A stretch of 64,000 bases of DNA, from contig CANNEK010000004.1 in assembly GCA_947503625.1 (NCBI GenBank), positions 186,001-250,000 on the forward strand, given 5' to 3'. The DNA is from an uncultured Kordiimonas sp. (lineage in GTDB: Bacteria > Pseudomonadota > Alphaproteobacteria > Sphingomonadales > Kordiimonadaceae). Below, piece by piece: positions 55,141-63,746 of this stretch (the first letter of the stretch is position 1; the number at the start of each line of letters is the position of its first letter). The translations under genes were made by a program, and so were the position numbers. The notes beneath the pieces are model-generated. The model saw nothing but the letters and a program-made list of their open reading frames with translations, was not told the origin of the DNA and ran no database searches.

Positions 55141-56364
55141 ATGTCGAAAGCTGATTTCTACCGCGTCAGGCGGTTGCCTCCCTACCTGTTTGCTGAAGTC
55201 AACGAGATGAAAGCGGCAGCACGTGCGCGGGGTGAAGATATCATCGATTTTGGTATGGGGAATCCCGATTTGCCGACTCCACAGCATATTGTGGATAAGC
55301 TGAAGGAAACCGCTGACAACAAGCGGGCGCACGGATACTCCACATCTCGCGGTATTCCCGGCTTGAGGAAAGCGTTGGCAGGCTATTATGACAGACGGTT
55401 TGGCGTTTCTATCGATCCGGAAACCGAAGCTGTTGTTACGCTGGGTTCAAAGGAGGGGCTTGCAAACCTGGCGCAGGCAATCACAGCGCCCGGTGACGTC
55501 ATTCTGGTGCCTAACCCGAGTTTTCCAATTCACCCTTACGGTTTCATGATTGCCGGGGCTTCTGTTCGTCATATGCCAATGGGGCCGGGGCACGACTTCA
55601 TGACCGAACTCTCGCGCGCCGTGCAACACAGTGTGCCAAGTCCCAGCGCCGTTATCCTGTGTTATCCGGCCAATCCGACAGCAGAGGTTGTGGATCTGGA
55701 TTTCTACCGTGAGGTCGTTGATTTTTGCCGAAAAAAAGATATCTGGATCCTGTCTGACATCGCTTACTGCGAAATTTACTTTGATGACAATCCGCCACCG
55801 TCGATATTGCAGGTGCCGGGGGCGAAAGACATTGCGGTCGAGTTTACCTCTATGTCGAAAACATACTCGATGGCAGGCTGGCGTGTTGGTTTTGGGGCAG
55901 GTAACAAGGATCTTGTTGGCGCGCTAACACGTGTGAAAAGTTATCTGGATTATGGCGCTTTTACCCCAATTCAGGTGGCGGCAACCGCGGCGTTCAATGG
56001 TCCGCAGGATTGTATAGAGTTGCACAGGCAGACCTACAAGAAGCGCAGGGACGTTTTGATAGAAGGTCTGGCATCTGCCGGATGGGATGTGCCAAGCCCG
56101 AAGGCATCGATGTTTGCCTGGGCACCGCTTCCTGAAGCCTTCAGGGAGGTTGGCTCAATGGCATTTACCAAGATGTTGCTGACCCACGCCAAAGTCGCGG
56201 TGGCGCCCGGGGTAGGGTTTGGCGAATATGGTGAAGGTTATGTGCGTATTGGGCTGGTTGAAAACGAACACCGGATCAGGCAGGCCGTGCGAAACATCAA
56301 AAAGTTTATGACGGACGCAGACCAGCATCTGGCGGCCTGGAAAGCAGATCAGGCGGCTGAATAA
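55141..56364 (+). CDS. Class I/II aminotransferase (AlaC-like)
   Basis: This 407-residue PLP enzyme begins with the RVRRLPPYLFAEVNEMK pattern of AlaC-type transaminases. PLP binding is shown by TLGSKEGLA, NPSFPIH, CYPANPTAEV and the lysine in SMSKTYSMAGWRVGF. It likely transaminates alanine or a related 2-oxo acid; diaminopimelate aminotransferase is an alternative. The ATG at 55141 is preferred over a leader from 55084. hom follows after 29 bases. Confidence 0.85.
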   Translation: MSKADFYRVRRLPPYLFAEVNEMKAAARARGEDIIDFGMGNPDLPTPQHIVDKLKETADNKRAHGYSTSRGIPGLRKALAGYYDRRFGVSIDPETEAVVTLGSKEGLANLAQAITAPGDVILVPNPSFPIHPYGFMIAGASVRHMPMGPGHDFMTELSRAVQHSVPSPSAVILCYPANPTAEVVDLDFYREVVDFCRKKDIWILSDIAYCEIYFDDNPPPSILQVPGAKDIAVEFTSMSKTYSMAGWRVGFGAGNKDLVGALTRVKSYLDYGAFTPIQVAATAAFNGPQDCIELHRQTYKKRRDVLIEGLASAGWDVPSPKASMFAWAPLPEAFREVGSMAFTKMLLTHAKVAVAPGVGFGEYGEGYVRIGLVENEHRIRQAVRNIKKFMTDADQHLAAWKADQAAE

Positions 56365-56393
56365 ACCCGCCCTTCAAAGAAAGATATCTCTTT

Positions 56394-57698
56394 ATGACCA
56401 ATGAAAAGCAATCGCCTGTTAGGCTCGGTATCGCGGGGCTTGGAACAGTTGGTGTTGGCGTGATCAGGATTGTCGAGCAAAACGCAGGTTTGCTCGCCGC
56501 GCGGTCTGGCCGGCCAATCAGGATCACGGCTGTTTCCGCGCGAGACAGAAGCAGGGACAGGGGCGTCGATGTTTCGGGCCTTACGTGGCATGACAATGCG
56601 GTTGACCTTGCTGCCGATGAAACCGTCGATGCGGTTGTTGAACTTATGGGAGGCAGCGACGGCCCGGCCTATGCACTGGCGAAGGCATCCCTGTCGGCAG
56701 GCAAGCCGTTTATCACGGCCAACAAGGCACTGGTTGCCACGCATGGCAAAGAGCTGGCGGAGCTGGCGGAGGTCAACAATGTTGCCCTTCGTTTCGAGGC
56801 GGCTGTCGCTGGTGGCATTCCAATAATAAAATCTTTATCAGAAGGTCTTTCTGCCAATAATATCAGTGAAGTACACGGCATTCTTAATGGAACATGTAAC
56901 TATATCCTGACCCGCATGGAACGGGAGAAAATGGCCTTTGACGACGTACTCAACGAAGCGCAGAAGATTGGATACGCAGAGGCGGATCCAACCTTTGACA
57001 TTGACGGCATTGACACGGCTCACAAGACCGCAATTCTGGCAGCGCTGGCGTTTGGTATCGTTCCTGATATCGAGAATTTGCCCACCGAAGGCATCAGGAA
57101 TATCGTCCCTGTTGATATCGAATATGCGCGGGAACTGGGTTACCGAATCAAACTTTTGGGTATCGCCAAGAAAGCGGGAGATGCTGTTGAGGTGCGTGTG
57201 CATCCGGCGATGGTACCATTGTCTTCGCCGCTTGCAGGCGTGATGGATGCGACGAATGCCGTAACGATTACAGGCGATCATGTGGGCCCGACAGGTTACG
57301 AGGGCGCAGGCGCCGGGCAGGGCCCAACGGCATCTGCCGTGGTTGCAGACGTGGTCGATATCGCGCGCGGGGTTTGGTACCCGCCGTTTGGTATCCCGGC
57401 TGAAGATCTGAGTGTGCCTGAGCAACCCGGAGCGGAAAGCCATGTCGGCACATATTATATTCGTCTGAAGGTTGCTGACGTTCCGGGTGTCATGGCAGAC
57501 ATCACGCGCACGCTCGCTCGCGAAAATGTTTCTATAGACAGTATGTTACAGCGAGGCCATGCCGAAGACGGCGGCGTCTATATTGTCTTGATCACTCATG
57601 AAACGACAGAAGAGGCAGCAATTGCCGCACTCAATCATTTCAACGCGCTGGAATGTGTGTTAGAGAGCCCCGCAATGCTGAGAATCGAGGCTGCATAA
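56394..57698 (+). CDS. hom: Homoserine dehydrogenase
   Basis: This 434-residue enzyme reduces aspartate semialdehyde to homoserine. The NAD(P) site is GIAGLGTVGVGVIRI, the catalytic region is GGIPIIKSL and GILNGTCNYILTRM, and GYAEADPTFDIDG follows. A C-terminal ACT domain (about residues 350-430, with VPGVMADITRTLARENVS) should confer threonine feedback. glpX follows. Confidence 0.96.
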   Translation: MTNEKQSPVRLGIAGLGTVGVGVIRIVEQNAGLLAARSGRPIRITAVSARDRSRDRGVDVSGLTWHDNAVDLAADETVDAVVELMGGSDGPAYALAKASLSAGKPFITANKALVATHGKELAELAEVNNVALRFEAAVAGGIPIIKSLSEGLSANNISEVHGILNGTCNYILTRMEREKMAFDDVLNEAQKIGYAEADPTFDIDGIDTAHKTAILAALAFGIVPDIENLPTEGIRNIVPVDIEYARELGYRIKLLGIAKKAGDAVEVRVHPAMVPLSSPLAGVMDATNAVTITGDHVGPTGYEGAGAGQGPTASAVVADVVDIARGVWYPPFGIPAEDLSVPEQPGAESHVGTYYIRLKVADVPGVMADITRTLARENVSIDSMLQRGHAEDGGVYIVLITHETTEEAAIAALNHFNALECVLESPAMLRIEAA

Positions 57699-57713
57699 CA
57701 GGGGATTTGTTGC

Positions 57714-58673
57714 ATGTCGTCACATGAGCTTAATCGTACACTGGTTTTGGAAGTTGTTCGCGTTACCGAAGCGGGCGCAATTGCGGCGAGCGCACTGAAT
57801 GGTCGCGGCAACGAAAAGGCGGCAGATGCGGCCGCAGTTGAAGCAATGCGGAAAGCCTTCAATGGCCTGCCAATCAATGGCCGCGTGGTGATCGGCGAAG
57901 GCGAGCGCGATGAAGCGCCGATGCTCTATATCGGCGAAGAAGTTGGTGCAGGCGGTGTTGACGTTGATATCGCCCTTGATCCACTTGAAGGCACAACATT
58001 GTGCGCCAAGGCGATGCCGAACGCGCTGGCCGTAGTTGCGATTTCCGAGCGCGGCGGGCTGCTGAACGCACCTGATGTTTACATGGATAAAATTGCTGTT
58101 GGTGGTGGCCTGCCTGACGGCGTGATTGATCTTGATAAATCACCCACGGAAAATGTGCAGGCAGTTGCTGACGCAAAGGGTAAATCCGTTGACGAGATTA
58201 TGGTGTGTGTACTGGACAGGCCGCGCCATGCGAAACTGATCAAGGAACTGCGCGGCATTGGTTGCGGTGTTTCCCTTATCGGCGACGGCGATATCGCGGG
58301 CGTTATCGCGACAACAGATACAAAAACCGGGATCGATATGTACATCGGTGCAGGCGGCGCGCCAGAGGGCGTGCTTGCTGCCGCAGCACTGCGCTGCATC
58401 GGCGGGCAGATGGAAGGTCGTTTGTTATACCGGAATGACGACGAACGTGCCCGGGCCCGCAAATGGGGCATTGAAGACCTGAACAAAAAATATTCCATGA
58501 TGGAAATGGCGTCGGGTGACGTGATATTTGCGGCCACAGGCGTTACAGACGGCGCGATGCTGAGCGGCGTGCACCGTACCCCCGAAGGCATCACCACCGA
58601 TACTGTTACCATGCGGTCCAAAAGCAAAACGATCCGGCGGGTCCAGACACTGCACGGATACGGGAAAGAGTAA
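57714..58673 (+). CDS. glpX: Class II fructose-1,6-bisphosphatase
   Basis: This 319-residue GlpX-type phosphatase has VVIGEGERDEAPMLYIGEEVG and IALDPLEGTTLCAKAMPNA, the metal and substrate sites. It supplies gluconeogenic fructose 6-phosphate. The aminotransferase-hom-glpX-recJ order is widespread in alphaproteobacteria. Confidence 0.96.
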   Translation: MSSHELNRTLVLEVVRVTEAGAIAASALNGRGNEKAADAAAVEAMRKAFNGLPINGRVVIGEGERDEAPMLYIGEEVGAGGVDVDIALDPLEGTTLCAKAMPNALAVVAISERGGLLNAPDVYMDKIAVGGGLPDGVIDLDKSPTENVQAVADAKGKSVDEIMVCVLDRPRHAKLIKELRGIGCGVSLIGDGDIAGVIATTDTKTGIDMYIGAGGAPEGVLAAAALRCIGGQMEGRLLYRNDDERARARKWGIEDLNKKYSMMEMASGDVIFAATGVTDGAMLSGVHRTPEGITTDTVTMRSKSKTIRRVQTLHGYGKE

Positions 58674-58678
58674 CGGGC

Positions 58679-60490
58679 TTGACGGATACAGCCGAGCAAA
58701 AGCCTCAGGATGCATTATTGGGCGTTGCAACTTCCGCGCTGGGTCAGCGCTGGGTGCAGCGCCCTTTCCTTGAACGCCACGCGCGTGCCATAGCAGAGCG
58801 GCTTGATGTTCCACTGACGGTGGGGCAATTGATTGCAGGCCGCGGTGTTTCGGTTGAGGATGCCGAAACCTTCTTTCGCCCCTCGCTTCGGGACCTGATG
58901 CCTGACCCCTCCAGTATTCTGGATATGACGGCGGGTGCGCAGCGGATTATCAGGGCAATCGATGCGGGTGAAAAAATTGCCATTTTTGGTGATTATGACG
59001 TTGACGGCGCGACGTCCAGCGCGCTTCTGGTACGGTACTTCGCGGCTCTCGGTGTTGATGCCGGTACGTACATCCCTGACCGGATGGCAGAAGGGTATGG
59101 CCCTAATGCGCCTGCGCTCCTTGGTTTAAGAGGGCAGGGTGTAGATCTGGTGATCACGGTTGATTGCGGTACGCTTTCATACGAGCCGCTCAAGGCTGCG
59201 ACAGATGCCGGACTGGAGGTGATTGTGGTGGACCACCACAAGGCGGAGCCCACGCTTCCCGAGGTCGCGGCCCTGATCAACCCGAACCGGCTGGATGACG
59301 ATAGCGGGCAGGGGCAGCTCGCGGCCGTTGGTGTGGCTTTTCTGCTGACCGTCGAGATTAACAGGCTGTTGCGCGAGGCGGGCTGGTTCAAGGGTGACCG
59401 CCGTGAACCCGATTTGAGATTGCTTCTGGATATTGTTGCCCTTGGCACCGTCTGTGATGTGGTGCCGCTGACAGGCGTGAACAGGGCTCTGGTAACCCAG
59501 GGCCTGAAAGTTATGGCGCAGCGCCGCAATGCGGGCATCACAGCGCTCAGCGACGTTGGGCGGGTATCTGAAGCGCCGACAACCTACCATGCCGGTTTTG
59601 TGCTTGGGCCCCGGGTTAACGCCGGTGGCCGCGTCGGAGAGGCCGGGCTTGGAACCCGGTTGCTTTCAACCGATAACCCGATGGAAGCGCGTCAGATCGC
59701 GGAAAAGCTGGACCGCTATAATGAAGAGCGCCGCGTGATTGAAGCCGAAGTGCTCTCGGAAGCTTTTGCGCAGGTGGAAGCGGAAGTGGGCTTGGAAGGC
59801 AGCCCGGATACTGTTGTTATCGCCTGCGGAGAAGGTTGGCATGCCGGTGTTATCGGCATCGTGGCAAGCCGGCTGAAGGATAAATACCGTTTACCTGCTT
59901 TGGTGATCGCGCTTGAAAACGGTGAAGGCAAGGGTTCTGCCCGGTCTATCTCCGGCGTGGACCTTGGCGCTGCCGTTATTGAAGCGCAACACAAGGGCTT
60001 GCTGATCAAAGGTGGCGGGCACGCCATGGCGGCGGGCCTGACGGTTGCCGCTGACAAGGTTGATGCGCTTTCCACGTTTTTGCGAGACCACATGCACACG
60101 GCAGTGGCCAGCGCCACAGAAACGAGAGCGTTGAAGCTTGATAGCATCATTGCCCTCTCTGGCGCTACTGCTGACCTGATCGACGAAATTGACCGGGTTG
60201 GGCCCTTCGGTTCGGGGAACCCAAGCCCGCACTTTGCGATTCCTGAAGTGGACCTGTTGAAAGCAGACCGTGTGGGTGAAAACCACCTGCGCTGTATTTT
60301 CAAATCGAAGGACGGCAATTCCATTAAGGCGATGGCGTTCAGGCAGGCTGACGAACCGTTGGGTGAATTGCTGCGTTCGGCGATTGGTCGGCGCTTCCAC
60401 ATCGCGGGAAAGCTCAAGAAAGACACCTGGGCTGGTGGCAATAAAGTGGAGATGACCCTTGAGGATGTTGCGCTTATCGGTGCGCCCTAG
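58679..60490 (+). CDS. recJ: Single-stranded-DNA exonuclease RecJ
   Basis: This 603-residue 5'-3' exonuclease has DHH-family motifs IFGDYDVDGATSSAL (about residue 100), VDCGTL, VVDHHKAE, and the DHHA1 GGGHAMAAGL, followed by an OB fold. The start appears to be a TTG at 58679, six bases after glpX; a later start cannot be excluded. Confidence 0.95.
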   Translation: MTDTAEQKPQDALLGVATSALGQRWVQRPFLERHARAIAERLDVPLTVGQLIAGRGVSVEDAETFFRPSLRDLMPDPSSILDMTAGAQRIIRAIDAGEKIAIFGDYDVDGATSSALLVRYFAALGVDAGTYIPDRMAEGYGPNAPALLGLRGQGVDLVITVDCGTLSYEPLKAATDAGLEVIVVDHHKAEPTLPEVAALINPNRLDDDSGQGQLAAVGVAFLLTVEINRLLREAGWFKGDRREPDLRLLLDIVALGTVCDVVPLTGVNRALVTQGLKVMAQRRNAGITALSDVGRVSEAPTTYHAGFVLGPRVNAGGRVGEAGLGTRLLSTDNPMEARQIAEKLDRYNEERRVIEAEVLSEAFAQVEAEVGLEGSPDTVVIACGEGWHAGVIGIVASRLKDKYRLPALVIALENGEGKGSARSISGVDLGAAVIEAQHKGLLIKGGGHAMAAGLTVAADKVDALSTFLRDHMHTAVASATETRALKLDSIIALSGATADLIDEIDRVGPFGSGNPSPHFAIPEVDLLKADRVGENHLRCIFKSKDGNSIKAMAFRQADEPLGELLRSAIGRRFHIAGKLKKDTWAGGNKVEMTLEDVALIGAP

Positions 60491-60520
60491 AGTAGTGGAC
60501 AAGAAAAAAACAAAAAGATG

Positions 60521-60549
60521 TTGACCCACGGGGGGTGGCTCGGTATCTA
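60521..60549 (+). promoter_or_regulatory. Sigma-70 promoter of the tRNA-Glu pair
   Basis: TTGACC (60521-60526), a 17-base spacer and TATCTA (60544-60549) lie about 22 bases before the first tRNA-Glu. Confidence 0.7.
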
Positions 60550-60571
60550 GGCGTCCGTTGCGCTCTCAAGT

Positions 60572-60647
60572 GGTCCCTTCGTCTAGTGGCCTAGGACGCT
60601 GCCCTTTCACGGCGGAAACACGGGTTCGAGTCCCGTAGGGATCACCA
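60572..60647 (+). tRNA. tRNA-Glu (TTC), copy 1
   Basis: This is a 76-nt tRNA. The acceptor GGTCCCT pairs with AGGGATC including one G-U, the anticodon loop is CTTTCAC (TTC), the T-loop is GGTTCGAGTCC and CCA is encoded. Confidence 0.97.
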
Positions 60648-60670
60648 AGCGCGCGACCAAGACCTTATAA

Positions 60671-60746
60671 GGTCCCTTCGTCTAGTGGCCTAGGACGCTG
60701 CCCTTTCACGGCGGAAACACGGGTTCGAGTCCCGTAGGGATCACCA
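60671..60746 (+). tRNA. tRNA-Glu (TTC), copy 2
   Basis: This is identical in sequence to copy 1 and separated from it by 23 bases, so both are likely cut from one precursor. Confidence 0.97.
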
Positions 60747-60752
60747 AAATCA

Positions 60753-60778
60753 GCCTCGCTTTTGCGAGGCTTTTTTTT
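60753..60778 (+). terminator. Terminator of the tRNA-Glu transcript
   Basis: GCCTCGC and GCGAGGC form a 7-bp stem with a TTTT loop followed by eight T, seven bases after the second tRNA. Confidence 0.92.
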
Positions 60779-60799
60779 GTGCGCAAACTGATCTCATGA
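60761..60799 (+). repeat. Direct-repeat copy A at the tRNA-Glu terminator
   Basis: This 39-bp segment (right half of the terminator through ATCTCATGA) recurs imperfectly at 61512-61548 with about 33 of 37 aligned bases identical and a 2-base gap in the T tract. Confidence 0.6.
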
Positions 60800-60991
60800 G
60801 CTTTTTTACTATCTCCTCGCAAACACTACTGACATGCCCCGACAGTTGGTCGTGCTAGGCAGGCAGCCGTGTGTTTTAAAAGGCAAAACCAGATGAAAAC
60901 AGAATCGGAAAAATGCCGGGGATAGCCATCGTTTTGACCACCGGATACACGAAATTTCGCCTGCTATTCTGTCAACCTTATGAGATATTAG

Positions 60992-61366
60992 ATGATGAAA
61001 ATAAACTATGCCGTTCTTGGAACGAACAACATGGAAGCGTCGATTAAATTCTATGATTCACTTTTCGAACAAACAGAACTCAACCAGGTTTTGTCAACGG
61101 AAAGAATGACCTTCTGGCAGGGTGAAGACAAGGATTCTGCGTTTGCAGTAGCGATCCCTTTTAATGAGGAACCCGCAACCAATGGAAATGGGACAATGTT
61201 CGGTTTTAGCGTTGGTTCTGCCGAAGAAGTAAAAAGGCTTCATAAAAAGGCTATTGAATTGGGCGGCACCTGTGAAGGCGAGCCAAATCACCGGGGGCCT
61301 CGTTTCTCTGCGTATGTGAGGGATCTGGATAAAAATAAAATATGTTTTTCCGAGTACAGCGCTTAA
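60992..61366 (+). CDS. VOC/glyoxalase-like protein
   Basis: This 124-residue protein is a single vicinal-oxygen-chelate domain: INYAVLGTNNMEASIKFYDSLF at the start and FSAYVRDLDKNKICFSEYSA at the end, with the paired beta-alpha-beta-beta-beta layout. The usual metal ligands are not all evident, so enzymatic or binding roles are both possible. It is A+T-richer than the core genes and lies between two direct repeats. Confidence 0.8.
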   Translation: MMKINYAVLGTNNMEASIKFYDSLFEQTELNQVLSTERMTFWQGEDKDSAFAVAIPFNEEPATNGNGTMFGFSVGSAEEVKRLHKKAIELGGTCEGEPNHRGPRFSAYVRDLDKNKICFSEYSA

Positions 61367-61511
61367 CGGGCGCGGCCCGGCCTCTCACGGCGGCGTGCCC
61401 AATGGCCGGTAATTCAATAGCGCGGGAAGCTGTTGCCGAAGATAGCTTCCCGGCGTTCTACTACGCCAACTCCAACATCAGGTTCAATGGAACCCGCAAC
61501 GCGCCACAGTT

Positions 61512-61548
61512 TTTGCGAGACTTGTTTGTGTGCAAACCGATCTCATGA
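61512..61548 (+). repeat. Direct-repeat copy B
   Basis: This is the 37-bp imperfect copy of 60761-60799. It overlaps the last bases of the DUF550 gene on the other strand. Together with copy A it brackets about 0.7 kb containing the VOC gene. Confidence 0.6.
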
Positions 61549-61872
61549 ACCCTGGTTGCCATCCCGTTTGTGTTCAATCGCCTTTTGAGGATCTGCGGTG
61601 CGCCAGTCCGGCCAGTCCCGGCCTTCGTTGATCGATTGCTTCAAGGCAAGCTTTCGGGCAATTTCCGTGGGTTCAAAGCCCGCACGCCAGGCACCGTCAA
61701 GTGCCAGCAGGATCAGGTCGATCCATTCCATGATATCGTCGGGCTGCTCTCGCACCTCTTCAATTTCCTTGGTGATATGATCAAGGATGCCATTTGTCCG
61801 TTCTCCCGGCCCGAAAGCCTTCAGGGAAAAAGCCCGCTGGCGTTCAAGGTGGGCAATCAGATCGTAAGTCAT
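61543..61872 (-). CDS. DUF550 dATP/dGTP pyrophosphohydrolase-like protein
   Basis: This 109-residue MazG-fold protein has HITKEIEEV, the EWIDLILLALDGAWRAGF core and DWPDWRTADPQKAIEH at the end. The EExxE/ExxD metal-binding pattern is present. DUF550 proteins are frequent in phages and prophages and relate to nucleotide-pool cleansing enzymes such as MazZ. It stands alone among accessory genes downstream of tRNA-Glu. Confidence 0.85.
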   Translation of the reverse strand: MTYDLIAHLERQRAFSLKAFGPGERTNGILDHITKEIEEVREQPDDIMEWIDLILLALDGAWRAGFEPTEIARKLALKQSINEGRDWPDWRTADPQKAIEHKRDGNQGS

Positions 61873-61955
61873 GGGGCTTTTCCTTGCAGGCTATTTTATG
61901 GCGGTTCAGTGCGTGTCCCGGGGGACAGCATACCTGTCTTTTTTCCAGCCAACAC

Positions 61956-61981
61956 AAAAAAAGCCACGCAGGGGCGAGGCT
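61956..61981 (-). terminator. Terminator downstream of microprotein A
   Basis: On the minus strand AGCCTCG and CGTGGCT form a stem with one mismatch and a six-base loop, followed by a T run. It lies 81 bases past the microprotein A stop. Confidence 0.6.
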
Positions 61982-62062
61982 TCGTGCTGTCTTATTATCT
62001 TGTGGTAACCGCTGACGCGGAAGGGGAAGGCCCGTCACCGGCAATGTGGTTGGGGTTTCGCT

Positions 62063-62155
62063 TTAAACCGAAAATAAAAACAACAGGAAACTTGATATAG
62101 CCACGAGATTAAAGGCGACAAGAACGGGAGAGGAGGTCTGGCTTTCGTATCTCAT
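62063..62155 (-). CDS. 30-residue membrane microprotein A
   Basis: This small frame was found by reading the minus strand. It starts MRYESQTSSPVL and ends SSFLLFLFSV, then TAA. The first ten residues are polar; residues 11-30 form one hydrophobic helix reaching the C-terminus. AAGGA lies eight bases before the ATG. It shares 21 of 30 residues and exactly the same length with microprotein B 169 bases upstream, with most shared residues encoded by different codons. That makes real coding very likely. The function is unknown. Confidence 0.75.
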   Translation of the reverse strand: MRYESQTSSPVLVAFNLVAISSFLLFLFSV

Positions 62156-62324
62156 AATCTGTTTCCTTATTGCTTGGTTTTCCTTGTTCAGGGCATTCGA
62201 CCGCCACTTCGGCAGCCAACCCGCTGTCTGGACCATTGTATTGAGCTGGTTTTAAAGAACCGTTCAAAGGTAATTAAAATTGAATCTATTTCCCTGAATT
62301 GAACAGAATGGCTGGTCCACAGCG

Positions 62325-62417
62325 TTATACTGAAAACATAAATAGCAGGAAGCTCGATACTGCAAACAGGTTGAAGGCAATCAGGATCGGGGAGGGGGTG
62401 TCGCTGTCGTGTCTCAT
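62325..62417 (-). CDS. 30-residue membrane microprotein B
   Basis: This is a paralogue of microprotein A on the minus strand. It starts MRHDSDTPSPIL and ends SSFLLFMFSV. The shared pattern is MRxxSxTxSP, then LxAFNLxA, then SSFLLF. GAGAGA precedes the ATG by six bases. All differing hydrophobic positions are conservative (V/I, I/V, L/M, V/F). A single membrane-spanning helix with an N-terminal polar cap is predicted. Tandem hydrophobic peptides of this size include type I toxins and small membrane regulators; neither is shown here. Confidence 0.75.
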   Translation of the reverse strand: MRHDSDTPSPILIAFNLFAVSSFLLFMFSV

Positions 62418-62738
62418 GGCAAGTCTCTCGGGGTTCGCTCTTTTGGGTTTCTTGTTGCTTTGTCCTCTTTAGACGCAGCGATGTGGTGTTTGGTTCTTGT
62501 TAATCTCGTGTTCATCAATAAAAACCATATAGGCACGGCTTGCTCACGTTTTGAGCCCGGCAAATTCACAACTGTGTGTTCGGTTTTGTGAAACACCGTG
62601 CCGCCGCCATAAATTTGCCATTTCGATACGGGAAAGAACGCAGCGAGTATTGTATAGGGCCCTGAAAGTGGATTTCATATGGGCAGACAGGGGTGGTTTC
62701 CTGTATGGTGGAAGCCATGATCAGTGAGGGATAAGGGA
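62418..62738. other. Intergenic region upstream of microprotein B and the phosphatase gene
   Basis: This 321-base divergent region must hold both promoters, but I see no convincing -35/-10 pair. It contains a perfect 7-bp inverted repeat TTCACAA/TTGTGAA (62565-62592, 14-base gap). The 5' flank just before microprotein B (AAGCAACAAGAAAC) resembles that before A (AAGCAATAAGGAAAC), so the duplication included leader DNA. Confidence 0.5.
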
Positions 62739-63746
62739 ATGGTTTACTTCAAAAAGCCTTTTCTTGAGTTGGCCGCAATTGTGCCGTTGCTTTTTTCCGT
62801 TGTGACGCCTGTGGGCGCGCAAGAGAGCGATACTGCCGTGGAAGGCGCTAATGCGCCGGTTCTGCGGCTGCTATCATACAACATCAACGGCCTGCCGTCG
62901 ACGTTGACCAAAGGTAAACTGCCACTATTTGAACGTATTGCCGAAATCCTGCGTGAACGCCGAGCATCAGGTACACAGCCGCAAGTGGTGGTGCTGCAGG
63001 AAGCGTTTGACAAGCGCACAGCGCTGATCGCAGAGACAACCGGCTACCAGTATGTGTATAAAGGCCCGGGCCGGCGCGACACTTCGCGCAAAGGCAAGGC
63101 GCACTGGGTGCAGGGCACCCGCAAAGGCTATGCCCAAAGACCGGACCCGCAAAAAATTGCCGGGAGCGGACTTTATATCCTGTCCGACTATCCGATTTTT
63201 GATGCCCGTTACAAAGCGTTCGATAGCGATGCATGCGCCGGGTTTGATTGCCTGTCCAATAAAGCCATTCAATTTGCCCGTATCCAGACGCCATTTAGCG
63301 AAACACCGATTGATATTGTCAATTCCCACTTCAATTCCCGCAGTTCTGCCAAAGCGCCGGGCAAGATTGTTTTAAAGGCGCACAGGAAACAAACTGACCT
63401 GCTGGCGAAGTATCTGGATCAGTTCAGTAAAGGTTATCCTGTTATTATCGCGGGTGATTTCAATACCAAACAGGACAAGCGGTATCAGTATTTCCGGCAA
63501 AACATTAACCTGATAGATGCAGGCGAAGCCTGTCTTTCAGAAAGGCAAACCTGCGATATCCGTGAAGGGACACGCGAAGAAGAGTTGCTTTATCGCACAA
63601 ACGACAAACAGTTCTTTGCCAACAGTCAGTCGATGCGGTTAGAACCCATATGGGCAGGACGCAACTTTGACGAGGAATTGAATGGCAAACCGCTTTCAGA
63701 CCATCTCGGATACGAAATTCACTACAGGATATTGCTGAGTGACTAG
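62739..63746 (+). CDS. Exported endonuclease/exonuclease/phosphatase-family (sphingomyelinase-like) protein
   Basis: This 335-residue protein starts at ATG 62739, with AAGGGA upstream, and has a signal peptide ending near VGA. EEP-fold residues are SYNINGLP, VVLQEAFD (metal Glu), GSGLYILSDYPI, FNSRS, IIAGDFNTKQ (Asp/Asn) and LSDHLGYE (Asp-His). The cysteine pair in DACAGFDCLSNKAI and the secreted location fit sphingomyelinase-like phosphodiesterases better than DNA-repair enzymes. Its end overlaps the next start. Confidence 0.8.
   Translation: MVYFKKPFLELAAIVPLLFSVVTPVGAQESDTAVEGANAPVLRLLSYNINGLPSTLTKGKLPLFERIAEILRERRASGTQPQVVVLQEAFDKRTALIAETTGYQYVYKGPGRRDTSRKGKAHWVQGTRKGYAQRPDPQKIAGSGLYILSDYPIFDARYKAFDSDACAGFDCLSNKAIQFARIQTPFSETPIDIVNSHFNSRSSAKAPGKIVLKAHRKQTDLLAKYLDQFSKGYPVIIAGDFNTKQDKRYQYFRQNINLIDAGEACLSERQTCDIREGTREEELLYRTNDKQFFANSQSMRLEPIWAGRNFDEELNGKPLSDHLGYEIHYRILLSD

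Noticed and set aside
61420-61515. A possible degenerate tRNA (hairpin GGTTC-AATG-GAACC followed by GCGCCA) before repeat copy B
   Set aside because: No acceptor or anticodon arm can be folded; the T-arm loop has the wrong size.
62156-62324. Antisense promoter that would make the microproteins a type I toxin-antitoxin pair
   Set aside because: The best plus-strand candidate has TAAAAT as -10 but only three of six -35 matches, so I do not claim it.
62409-62596. Two 60-residue frames on opposite strands over the start of microprotein B
   Set aside because: Neither has a ribosome-binding site or similarity to the microproteins; they are chance frames.
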